A stretch of 64,000 nucleotides of DNA, from the NCBI GenBank assembly GCA_023614405.1, contig CM042691.1:179338927-179402926 (forward strand), read 5' to 3'. The DNA comes from Avena insularis (lineage: Eukaryota; Streptophyta; Magnoliopsida; Poales; Poaceae). A program made the position numbers and the translations under genes. This document shows positions 1-9,968 of the stretch, piece by piece. The notes under the pieces are model-generated. The model was given only the letters and a program-made list of their open reading frames with translations, was not told the DNA's origin and ran no database searches. Position 1 is the stretch's first letter; the number at the start of each line of letters is the position of its first letter.

Positions 1-3000
1 ACAAACATCAAACAACGGAAGTCAAATTATGCTATTAAGTATAGCAAACTTAACAAATGGCCTAAGAGGCCTGAAGCAAAATGATGACGTCCCAGCCCAT
101 AGATTCCAGGCTGCCGGCCGGGAACCCCAAGATACTCGCCGGTGCCGATGTAGTACGAAACTCGTCTTCAAGGAAACACTTACTCTGCCAAAAGTATCAA
201 CAAAGCAAGGGTGAGTACAGGGTGTACTCCACAAGACTTATGGCCGGTGGATTTGTTTTGCATAAAGCCACTTTTGTTTATAAAACAAGAGCGAGAAGAA
301 GCTCGTCTAATTAGAATATTTTAAAAGGGGATAAGAGAGCGGCATCTCTAAAGTATTGATCATCATCTTTTGATATCCACTGAATCATCGTCCGAACCCT
401 AAGTAGGATCACCCCCTCATACCCATGAGGAAGCATCCTTAAGAATACGTTGATCTAACAAGTTTTACAATTAGGTTATAGTTTTCTATGATCTTAGAAT
501 CTGGTCACCAACCGTTCATAACCGTGAACTCGGCTTTTCGAAAATATTTAACCCTGTAGGGGTGTACAACTTGACCCACATGTACCAACCGACTCTTAAT
601 GCCAGTACATTAGCCCTCTTCCTTGGAAGGCCAGTAGAGGGTGGTTGGCCACAACCTTTACCTTGCTTTCGATGAGACCATGAGTCACGCAATAAGGATG
701 GTTCCGCCTTAACGGGTCAAATCCCGAAGCCGGTCCTTAAAGATGTGAGGCGAGGTTGGTTTACCAGGGGTGCTATCTACCCCAAGAAACTCCGGCCATG
801 CTTACCTACCTGTTATGAATGCACCTCCTTCACCGCCTTTGAGAAGATCCAGAATGCATGTTGAATGGAAGGCCCGAACTATGTGACTCATGGAATCTAC
901 TAGGCAAGTTAATCAGGCAAGGGGTTCCCAAGCTCCGTGTGGCTGTACGCTCATCTTGGTTCTAAAGGCAAGAACTCAGGTCCTAGTGGTGGCGAGCATG
1001 GAACTAGAAAAACCACATCCCACCGTGGCCTCCTATACAAGCCTTAACATGTTTAATCTCATATCACCTCTGATCTCATCTCATCATGTTCTTCTGTCAT
1101 ACTAGATTCTCTGTATCTGATACATCATCTAGATGAACCAGTACTGACAGCTATGCATGGCTAAGCAAGACACATTCAATAGCGCTAGCAGTGCACCCAA
1201 GCCAAACTTATTTATGCTAGGAGCAGTGGATCAAGTAATATAAGCTCAAAGGGAGTAATGCAATATATAGGATACTCTATCTATCGATAAAAGACCACAG
1301 TAGAATCGTATGCATCATGGCAGGAATTGAAATGCTTTCGAAATCATAGGATTATATCATGGTGGGGCTATGCTTGCCTTTGCCTATTGATAACCAGAAA
1401 GCAGAGCTTCGGATGCCTTATACTTGACTTGATTATAGTTGGTCAAGTATTGTTCGTTGATCTTTGACGGTCTTGATCTCGGTCTTCGATCTCGATCTCG
1501 ATATTGTATTCTACCGGGAAAAAGCAAATCACCGGAAAGAAAGGGAAACAATCAACACATGGCATCGATGCAATTCTCAAGCAAAGATGATGATATGACA
1601 TGTTAAATTGTATTGAAAAGTAACCCTAAGGCATGCTCGACAATTTAATCGGGGTTCCGAGGGTTGCAAACCCTAACTCAGAAGAACTCCAGATACACAT
1701 GAGAGGGGTTGGTTTTGTTCTCTAATTAAACTTGTCTTTAAAGTTGTTGAACAATGCCTGCTTATAGCTTAGATTGGTAGATCTCATTTTTCTGAACATT
1801 TTGACATATTATTAGTATTTTTCTAACTTAAAATGAATAAGTTATGATTTTTCTCAATTTAAATCCATTTTAAATCATTTTTAAAACAATTTGGGAATAT
1901 ATTAAATATTTATCAAATTGGTCCCACATATCAGGTTTTTATTCATTTCAGAAAATAATTTAGATAACTATTAAAATGCTGACAGACTGGGCCCACAGGG
2001 GTATTTATATTTCCAGAAATGATTCTCATAAAACAAATAAACTAAAATAAAAAGGAATTCTGCGTCATGCTGATGTCATCCTGACATCAGCAATGGAGAT
2101 GCTCACAGTCAAAGAGGAATTGGGCAATTGGGGATGTGAGAGGGAGCGGTGTTGGGCTGATTCGAACGAGCTGAGGATGGCGAAGTCGCTAGTGCTACGT
2201 CGCTCTGTTTTGGTCGCCGGAGACGGCGGCTCAATGACGGCAGTGTTGGCGGTGGCAAGTGGTCATGGGGACGGTGATACAGAGAGGGAGAGACCAAACG
2301 GAGGGCACTGGAAAATGTAGAGGACCACCACGAGTGCAGAGGAGGGGTCGGCGAGGACCGGTGAGCTCGGACGCGGCCGGAATCGGTGGCGGTGACTGCG
2401 GCGGTCAGCGGAAATGAGGTTTCGATTCAGAGGATTGCGGGCGCGCGGGGCTGCATGACCTAGCTAGAATGAACCAACGCATCAGGGCGATCTTAGAGGT
2501 GGCCTCAGAATGGCGAGAGCTGGACGGGAACAGCGACGTCAGACGGCACCTGCAAGCAGCGTTTTGGCCAGGGGGAAATTGGGGAAGGGAGAAGATAGGG
2601 TTCGTTCGGCAGCTCGAGGGGATACTTGTAGAAGTTAGGGGCGGCGGCGTTGATCTTGGCGCGGGCACGACGCAGCGGCGTCCATCGGGCGGCGGTGCAG
2701 AGGCCATCAAGCTGCTTGTGCTCGTGCAAGGAAGACGACGATGTTAGATGAGGCCAAAGCGGTATGGGGCCTCGGCTGGACTGCAAACAGGCCGAGGGTG
2801 GGCTAGACTGGTCCAGCTGCGGGCACGCTGAATGGCAGGAAAAAAGGAAGAAGATTTGGGCCAGCCTGGGCTGCTGGATTTAGTTTTTCTTCTAGAAATC
2901 CTTTTCCCTTTTCTGTGTCTAATTCTCTTTTTCATTTTCATTTCAAATTCTGTTTTGAATAATTTCAAAAGTACCAGAAGGTTTTCAAAATATATAAAAT

Positions 3001-3202
3001 ACTGTAGGAACCTCTTTATGCAATTTGGGATTCATACATTTTGATACTTATCCAAAATATGAAAACCATTTGAATGTGTTTCAAACAAGGGGAGGAGGAT
3101 TAGGGCTTTGCATTTAATTTCTTTGCATGCATTTTTAACTATGGTGCTCATGAATGCACAAACAAACCCTAATTATAGATTAACTAAAACTGGGGTGTTA
3201 CA
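1..3202 (-). mobile_element. Large Gypsy-type LTR, outer end, cut by window start
   Basis: Read on the minus strand, the block starts at 3202 with TGTAACACCCC, a common start of large grass Gypsy LTRs. About 0.2 kb of AT-rich sequence follows, then a GC-rich block (about 2850-2100) with 'cagcccaggctggccca'-like sequence, then AT-rich sequence to the window edge. The same layout (TGT...CC start, AT-rich stretch, GC-rich block, AT-rich stretch) is seen in the LTRs at 59385-63732 and 41711-44913. The remaining sequence does not obviously match those two, so I treat it as a different family. No long ORF fits a known protein. The element body, or the other end of a solo LTR, lies left of base 1. 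Confidence 0.6.
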
Positions 3203-3848
3203 ACCGGTATGCCTTTCTTATGATTTTATGAGGGCAATGGGTCACATGCAAGGGATCCAGGAGCTGTTTTCACATTTTTATTTATTTTTTATAGTTTGTT
3301 TGTTGCTGCCCAAAAAACGGCGAAACCCGCCGGCGGCCGCGGCGACGCAACGGTCGGTGCAATCTTGGACCTATGCATGCATCCAGCCTAGGTACCCCAT
3401 GGTGCACCCCAAACCATTTTACCTGAAAATTGAGTGTCTTATAGGGTACATACAGTTAGAAACCGCATTTACCGGGCCATAACTCGAAAACAATACAGTA
3501 TATGCTTGCACCACAAGATAAATACCCACCTCGCGGGAATGGCCATGCACTATGGTGTAGCATGCGTGGAAATTTCCTCGGGCCCCTCGGCGCGCCCTAA
3601 TCTTGCACCTCCTTTGGGAAAACACTGGTTTTTTGGGTTCAGAAAATGGAAAGTCAAGATTTCTCCAAATGACCATGAGATCTCTAGTTGGAGAAGTCGC
3701 TTGCGATGCCGAGATGGAGCTAGGTGTCGGGTTTGGTCTCAATCCATGGAGTTGTTCCATGTTCTGGGCAGGGGGAATCTAGGGTTGGAAGCCATGTTAA
3801 CTCACACTCGATAGACATACTGTTGGTGCCTTGGGTGCCAAAGGTACT
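3203..3848. repeat. ~640-bp direct repeat, copy 1
   Basis: This starts directly at the LTR border with 'ggtatgcctttcttatga' and matches the next ~610 bases with an offset of about 643. Shared landmarks are a GC-rich 'cccgccggcggccgcgg' segment (3329/3970), 'catccagcctaggtacccca' (3381/4023) and 'tcagaaaatggaaagtcaag' (3639/4284). Neither copy has a convincing ORF; the short ORFs on both strands follow the duplication passively. Origin unknown. Confidence 0.8.
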
Positions 3849-4460
3849 GGTATGCCTTGCTTACGATTTTATGAGGGAAGTGGGTCATATGTAAGGGATC
3901 CAGGAGATGTTTTTAAATTTTTTATTTATTTTTAGATTTTGTTTAGTGCTGCCCAAAAAACGATAAAACCCGCCGGCGGCCGCGGCAATGCAACGGTCGG
4001 TGTAATCTTGGACCCAGGCATGCATCCAGCCTAGGTACCCCATGGGGCACCCTAAAGCATTTTCCCTGAAAATTGAGAGTGTCTTATAGGGTATATATAG
4101 TTAGAAACCGCATTTACCGGGCCGTAACTCAAAAAAATACAGTATATGCTCGCACCACGAGATTAATACCCACCTCACGGGAATGTCCATGCACCATTGT
4201 GTGGCATGCGTGGAAATTGCCTCGGGCCCCTGGGCGATCCCTAATGTTGCACCTCCTTTGGGAAAACACCGGTTTTTCTTGTTCAGAAAATGGAAAGTCA
4301 AGATTTCTCCAATTGACCACGAAATATCTAGTTGGAGAAGTCGCTTGCGATGCCGAGAGGGACCTAGGCGCTGGGTTTGGGCTCAATCCATGGAGTGGTT
4401 CAATGTTCTGGACAGCGAGGGGGGAATCTAGGGTTGGAAGCCATGTTAACTCAGTTTTTC
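3849..4460. repeat. ~640-bp direct repeat, copy 2
   Basis: Second unit of the duplication, aligned from 'ggtatgccttgcttacga' to 'ggaagccatgttaactca'. Differences from copy 1 are scattered substitutions and small indels. Similarity stops after about 4457, and copy 1 carries an extra ~40-base tail before copy 2. I see no coding potential. Confidence 0.8.
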
Positions 4461-4691
4461 CCTCTATGCTAGTCACGAATACTCAGAAAAAGACCTTACT
4501 ATAGCTCACCCAGAAACTAGCACGCCTTGATTGGTCAGATAGTTGTCACGCGGATCTTGCTCGCCAACCGTTGATCTTGTTTGATCTAACGGCGTATTAA
4601 CATCCCAATATTATAGCACGACATGGTAGTTACAACAATCACAATGCAGGACATGGTAGTTATATATAATAACAATACTAACAATAGAACA
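4461..4691. other. Non-coding flank of the acidic ORF
   Basis: AT-rich sequence downstream of the minus-strand ORF that ends at 4692. It holds a short direct repeat, 'gacatggtagtta', at 4620 and 4649. It may be the 3' UTR of that ORF. Nothing else recognised. Confidence 0.35.
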
Positions 4692-5174
4692 TTACTCGTC
4701 GTCGTTGTCGGTGCCGGCGGCGATGTCCTCCGATGACTCATCGGCAACTCCCTCCTCGTAGATACGTGCACTCTCCTCCTCATAGTCCTCCTCCTCCTTG
4801 TAGTCCCACGGGTCGACATCACTCTCATCCGCTTCTGCCTCCAACTGCTCTATGAAATCCTCCTTACTGCCTGAGCCGGAGTCGTCCTCATAGCTGGCTC
4901 CTCTATTCCTCCTAGCCTTTTTCATGGTGGTCTCGCAGGCTTTCCTCTGGCGCTCCTCCATATTGGATGCTTCTTGGTGCTCCTCCATCTCTGCCGGTGC
5001 ACCGCGCTTCTCGGGTGTGGTGGATATGACAAGATTTGACATTGTTGTGTCCTCGAGTGCCAATGTCGATGGATCCAGGCGCGGTTGGACACGTCGTGGT
5101 GCCTTAGATGGCTGCCAGCGGGCACGAACGATGTCGCGATGAGCAGGTGACATAGGACGGTCTGCCACCGGCAA
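4692..5174 (-). CDS. Acid-rich hypothetical protein, 160 aa, possibly 5'-partial
   Basis: A 160-codon open frame. The N-terminal half is basic and Pro/Arg-rich. A middle helical segment is rich in Glu, Gln, Arg and Lys, and the C-terminal ~60 residues are almost all Asp/Glu/Ser ('EEEDYEEESARIYEEG'). I recognise no domain. The first Met is only the first one in this frame. An upstream open stretch to about 5290 in another frame ('SAPNSAYPPSRIYEQLP') could be an earlier exon, so the start is unsure. A GC-rich, codon-like composition argues for a genuine ancestral gene. It sits tail-in beside the 640-bp repeats and head-to-head with the coiled-coil gene at 5888, with ~700 bp between them. It may be transposon-borne. 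Confidence 0.35.
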   Translation of the reverse strand: MPVADRPMSPAHRDIVRARWQPSKAPRRVQPRLDPSTLALEDTTMSNLVISTTPEKRGAPAEMEEHQEASNMEERQRKACETTMKKARRNRGASYEDDSGSGSKEDFIEQLEAEADESDVDPWDYKEEEDYEEESARIYEEGVADESSEDIAAGTDNDDE

Positions 5175-5887
5175 GGATCAAAAAAGCCACGACACAGTTC
5201 CATCCCGTGCGAGGAAGTTGTTCGTAAATGCGCGATGGCGGGTACGCAGAGTTGGGTGCCGATCCTATAAGGGCGCCAGGATCATATCATAGTCTAGTCA
5301 TGTAAAAATTATTCTACACCGCAAAATATCTATGTATTAGGAGTGTTGTCACGTAACAAATCTCAAAATGCGCCCTGTGGCAGCGTCAGGAAGTGTCCAG
5401 TGCCGTCATGTCGACGTGGAGTTCAACGTTTCATCATGTTGTGTGCATGCAGTAGTTGCGCGCGTCATGAGAACCCCTTGAACATGCTAGGAATATCTCA
5501 TAGTCTATAAGCACGCACACACGTTGGACGTGCCGCCTACAATTACTTCCTCCCTCATAGTCCTACCCGACCCCTTTATCCACAAGATATTAGGCGGCAC
5601 ACGCCGAGGCCCCCACTGAACCGTCCATTTCATTGAAACCAGTCCAATCGATTCCCATCGTGTGGACTATGGGGTTTTATTCCTTGGTTCTGCCAGTCAC
5701 GCTTCTTTGAGAAGGAAGCAACATAGGCTATCGATTAACAAATGAATGGTGGATGTAGGTTCAGATAACATCGGAGTAAATGGTGGTCTTGTATAAGACT
5801 GTACCACGGACTAGACTCTTTGACCATTCTCCCCCGCCCATCACTTTCTTCTTCCTCCTGCCCCACCTTCCTCCATCTACATTAGCC
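5175..5887. other. Divergent intergenic region
   Basis: This lies between the minus-strand acidic ORF and the plus-strand gene that starts at 5888. A TATAAG sequence at about 5789 is ~100 bases upstream of that ATG and could be a core promoter. The stretch 5835-5885 is pyrimidine-rich, like a leader. No other gene seen. Confidence 0.3.
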
Positions 5888-5994
5888 ATGGCTTCCCGGA
5901 AGAGAGGCGGATCGACTGTGCGCGCGGAGAGAAACGAGAAAGCTCTCCGCCAGAAACTTCTTGCTCAACCAGCTGCTCAATCCCCCCTCGCACA

Positions 5995-6523
5995 GAGGCC
6001 CAATCTCTCCTAGCAATGGCGCTGAATATTTCAGCAGGCGAGGGCTCCTCCCGGTAAAGTCTTCTTCTTCTTGTTCTCTGTTTTCTTCTTCTTCTATGTC
6101 TACTACATATTATTATTATTATTATTACTATTCTACATATTCTAGGGAGGCCGTGGAACCTGAAACCAGCACGATGGCGGTGGCGGCGCTGAATGCTCCA
6201 GCAGGCGAGGGCTCCTCCCGGTACAGTCTTCTTCTTCTTCTCCTCTGTTTTCTTCTTCTATGTATACTTATTATTATTCTTCTTGTTACTTTGCTACATA
6301 TTCCAGGGCGGCCGTGGACCGTGAAACCAGCATGATGGCAGTGGTGACGCTGAGTGTTCTAGCAGGCGAGGGCTCCTCCCGGTACAGTCTTATTCTTCTT
6401 CTTCTTCTATGTTTTTCTTCTTCTTCTATGTCTTCTTATTCTTATTCTTATTCTTACTCTCTCTGCTAGATATTCCAGGGTGGTCATGGACCCTGAAACC
6501 AGCATGATGGTAGCAGTGGCGTA
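5995..6523 (+). repeat. Tandemly amplified exon-intron unit (~161-172 bp)
   Basis: A 75-nt exon flanked by 86-97-bp introns is repeated. The full exons are 6146-6220 and 6307-6381. A 5'-divergent copy ends at 6053, and a last copy starts at 6479 and stops at a TAG near 6522. Every copy has a GT donor after CTCCTCCCG and an AG acceptor. The introns are TCTTCTT/TATTATT microsatellites. All introns split an Arg codon (CG|G), so each 25-codon exon keeps frame. The translated unit is about 'AAVDPETSMMAVAALN' followed by 'APAGEGSSR'. The number of copies in the ancestral gene cannot be told. Confidence 0.8.
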
Positions 6524-7496
6524 GGACCCGTTCGACCATGTTCCCCGGCTCAGCGAAGTAGGAAATCCCCACACTTTTTACCACTCATAATTCCGCTGAG
6601 ATGCATTTGGTTTTATTTTTGAGATTCTACATGTGGAAATATTAGATCGTGTCTTCCCGCAAGTAGCCTCCAAGTAGGGACCACGCTCAATCCTTTTATT
6701 CAATATTGTTCTTCTTATACACATTAGGGTTTTTGTGATTTGAATATTGTGATTCCGTGGTACATGCAATACAGTTATAGAGTACCTATTTTAAATAACA
6801 TTAATGATGCAACAAGCGAAGGCCGATTTCCGTGACAAGGTGGTCGCGATCAATGCCAAGATAGACAACCAACTGCAGGGTGCACACTCCCTAACACATG
6901 CTAATGAGCGCCTTCGAAGGCCTTTGTCTCTGCAGAAGAAGATCACGCTTGATTTTTCACTTCACATCAAGAGGCTTGAAGCATAGCGCAACAAGTTGCA
7001 GAGGGTGATCAACGAGCTGCAGAATTTGATCACACATAGCTTGTACAAACAAGACCTATACATCAAGTTAATTATGAAGCTCAGGTATGACAAGAAGAAT
7101 CTCCATAATAGATGCATCCTCCTGTCGGACGAAGCCACCAAAACACGCAGAGAACATATCATCGAAGCCTACAAAGACATGGACCTTTGCCTGGATGTAG
7201 TGAGACAGATGATGGAGGACATGGGCTGAGGTATCACCGTGCTCAAGAGTCCAAACAAGGAGAACAAGGAGCTAACGACAATGGCCAAGTCTGATTCCGA
7301 GTAGAGGGGGCAGAAATCTTAGTTCATGCTCCACTGCTTTTGTAATTTATATATGTCGTGCAATTAAGGAATCTTGGATCAACTAATTATTTCTATGTTT
7401 ATCTTACTTACCTGTCAACTGTATTATGGGTTTTTGTTCTCATGAATGGAAATCATCCTTTCTTTCCGTTATGTATCTGAGCTTGGAATTAGATTA

Positions 7497-7830
7497 TGAC
7501 TATGCCACTACTATTTGGTTACATTGGAAAAACCCATAGCACCCTTAGTTGGAGGTAGTACTATGTTGCTTTGAAATTCAAATTAGGACTGTGCCACTAC
7601 TTTATCCTATTGAATTGGGAAAAAGGCTATATTTCTCTAACATTAAAATTAGGAATGTGCCACTAGTTTATCTTGTTGAATTGGGAAAAAGCCTATGTTG
7701 CTCTAACATTGGAATTAGGACTGTGACACTAGTTGATTCTGTTAAATTTTGAACAATACTAGATCGCTCTATCCTTCAAATTATGACTTTGACACTAGTT
7801 AATTGTTTAAATTATTTCAACTAACCACAT
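7497..7830 (+). repeat. Minisatellite, ~66-bp unit, about five copies
   Basis: Units start near 7497, 7581, 7649, 7715 and 7781 with 'attaggactgtgccactag' and variants. They continue through 'ttgaattgggaaaaagcc' and 'gctctaacattgga'. The first unit is longer and the last one is degraded. The array lies between the 6804-7310 coding segment and the exon at 7852, so it is probably intronic. Similar words ('atgccactagtacttgttta', 'gttgggaaaagc') occur at 46790-46825 beside the small gene of the CACTA element. Confidence 0.75.
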
Positions 7831-8477
7831 ATTTTTGTTACAGTACAAGATGCGAAAGCTCAACCCAGAACTATCGACCTAGATAAAGGACAAGATGGCC
7901 ATCCAAATGGAGAAATAGTATTTTCAAAAAGTGGCCCATGACCGCCTGAGAGAAGAAGTCACGATCCTTTATGACAAGTGCCTCAATCTGAAGGTGGACA
8001 TCGCCTGCTGGAAGGAACTTCACAAGAAAGGTATTGCCTAGGCGCGTGCGAAGGAGGAGATCATCAAGGAGCTCATGGGGGATAATATTAAGCTTACTGA
8101 TAAGCTTGTCGCTTCCCAGACGGAGCGCTTGAACCACCGGGAGGCGCACGTCCAAGTACCGAGGGAGCAGGTAAATACCAAGGCGGACCCGATCGAACAG
8201 ACCCTCTAACTGGAGGTTCCGAGGAAGGAAAACGGGCATCTCCTCGCTAGGCTCAGTGCAAACTATAAGTTCTTATAAAATTAGTTTGCAAACTATGTGT
8301 TCTGATAGACCAAATCGTGTTTTATCCATATAGTAGTGATCTTTTAAACGTGGACCTCTCTCTATGCAAACTATGCTTTCTTCTGAAAGGTTATTCTGCT
8401 CAAGGATTGAGTTTGGATTAGTTAAGATATCACAATTGCAAGTTTTACAGTTAACTATTTTCAGATATTGCCATGGT

Positions 8478-9093
8478 ACAAATTATTCATCTAAAATTTC
8501 CTTGATCCTCTGTAGCTTGTCCTTGTTCACCTCGCGCTCCTTCTTCAGATCCTTCAACAGATCTGCAATGCAGTACTCTAGCTTCTTATTCTCTTCCGTG
8601 AGCTAATCCATCTCCTTTTATGCCTTCTGAAGCTTCCGTGAAGTTCCCACCACCAAGCTCCCATTGATTGTGTCATTTGTTCTGACCGCAAATGCTTGAT
8701 TTCCTGTTCCAGGTCCTTATTTCCTACACAATTTTCTCCATGTCGCCATTGTACATAAAGAAAGCAAACCTGACTTGTACAGCCCAAAAACCTTCTTCTA
8801 GTGTTACTGCCTTCAAATGCAACATATTTCCTTAGTTTTCGCCCATGGTCACATGGTACTTCCAAATCAAGATCTAGGCCCTCCCAATCGGGGTCGTAGA
8901 TCGTGAGTGGTACCTATAAGGGAACGAAAAGCTAGAAATAAGAATGATTGCATGCACATTTAAAGTCTTGGGTAAAGGTAATTACCAAGGCCTAACCATT
9001 GTCGAGAAAACATAGGAACTCACATCGGGGAGGGTAGACTCGATGTCGAAGAGAAAGATGTCGCTGCTTTGGTGAATGCGGCCGCGGTGACAT
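8478..9093 (-). pseudogene. GRF-type zinc-finger protein with C-terminal coiled coil, broken
   Basis: Exon 2 runs from 8913 (acceptor CTTATAG) to about 8478; exon 1 ends at 9024 before a GTGAGT donor. Joined in phase 0, the junction reads 'FDIESTLPD' then 'VPLTIYDPDWEG'. The GRF finger follows: 'PCDHGRKLRKYVAFEGSNT' then 'RRRFLGCTSQVCFLYVQW', with the Cys-x-His...Cys...Cys ligands and the Gly-Arg/Arg-Phe core. GRF fingers are known to bind single-stranded DNA or RNA. After the finger the good frame shifts to a coiled coil ('LTEENKKLEYCIADLLKDLK', 'EREVNKDKLQRIKEIL'), so at least one frameshift is present. A TAG lies before LTEEN, and exon 1 has no ATG in the joined frame (the ATG at 9093 is in another phase). 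It is tail to tail with the coiled-coil gene at 5888-8270. Confidence 0.65.
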
Positions 9094-9586
9094 GTCAGCA
9101 ACCGTGAGGAGAGAGAGGAGGGTAGTGAGTGGAGAGAGCAGGAGTGGGGAAAGTGAAGTCTATCAATGTTGCAACATTGACTAAATTGGCATGCTACAAT
9201 GGTTTAATTGATACAATGTCTTGTGGATGGATTACTACCTCATATCTAATAGTTTTTCTCCTCCTTCATTTTAATTTCTAATATTAATCATGTACTTCCT
9301 CCTTCCCAATTTGTTTGACTTATAGCAGCATACAAAATCTTATGTAGCGAACAATATAGGATTAGGGTTTATGGTTTAGGGTCTAGTGAATTGTTTATTG
9401 TACTAACCCTTTAACCCTTATTCCTAAATCCTAGACCTGTCCATCCAATAGATCACTGTCTCCTACTTAGTAAGTTTTTTTCCTAAACCCTACGATTGTT
9501 CATCCATTATAGTACTTCCTTCTAATTAACAGCTAGTTATCCAACGATTATCCAAATTACTAATCTCACAAAGCATTATATTACAT
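9094..9586. other. AT-rich intergenic DNA
   Basis: The first 100 bases are purine-rich (a C/T-rich leader of the GRF gene on the minus strand). The rest is AT-rich with scattered 'aaccct'-type words (9400-9500) that are too irregular for telomeric repeat. No gene seen. Confidence 0.4.
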
Positions 9587-9844
9587 CATAATCATGTCTA
9601 CTACAAGGTACTTATATATCACCTTGTTCAGTGATGGTTTCAATTAATGATATGTCCGAAAATCCCAATAGCTCACAGAACATTATATTATAATCTCTCA
9701 ACAATCATAATATTAGGAATAAGTATATCACATCATCTCAGAAAACATAATCATGTCAACTACAATGTACTTATGTCGTATTACAACAATGATGCTTTCA
9801 TCGAGTGATATGTCCGAAAATCTAAACAGCTCACAGAACATCGG
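9587..9844. repeat. Two-copy tandem repeat, offset 159 bp
   Basis: 'cataatcatgtc' at 9587 recurs at 9746, followed in both by 'tactacaaggtactta'/'aactacaatgtactta', 'gatatgtccgaaaatc' and 'agctcacagaaca'. It lies just downstream of the minus-strand gene ending at 9969, so it is probably a duplicated 3' UTR or terminal non-coding region. Confidence 0.7.
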
Positions 9845-9968
9845 ATTGCAATCTCTGAACAAACACGACCACATCAACACAGTTTCAAAGCAACAACAAT
9901 CTTTGTTACAAATACATGCAGGGGAACCTTGTGGTCTATATGACAAGCCCTGGGTAGCTGCTCTCATC

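Larger units (their letters stand above)
5888..8270 (+). pseudogene. Broken multi-exon coiled-coil gene
   Basis: The likely start is the ATG at 5888 in context gccATGG. It gives a basic N-terminus ('MASRKRGGSTVRAERNEKAL') whose frame closes at a TAG at 6011. A +1 shift would connect it to the repeated 75-nt exons (6146, 6307, 6479). Further downstream are charged, helix-forming segments at 6804-7230 ('RDKVVAINAKIDNQLQGA', 'YKDMDLCLDVVRQMMEDM') and at 7852-8267 ('REEVTILYDKCLNLKVDI'). The last of these follows a good acceptor, 'ttgttacag'. The segments read as one coiled-coil protein split by introns, but several in-frame stops (for example TAG near 6984, TAG at 7879) make it a pseudogene. The family is not recognised. 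A ~66-bp minisatellite lies in its last intron, and its 3' end faces the GRF gene tail to tail. Confidence 0.45.

Noticed and set aside
9395..9500. Telomere-like aaccct words
   Set aside because: Only irregular single copies are mixed with other AT-rich sequence; there is no tandem TTTAGGG-type array.
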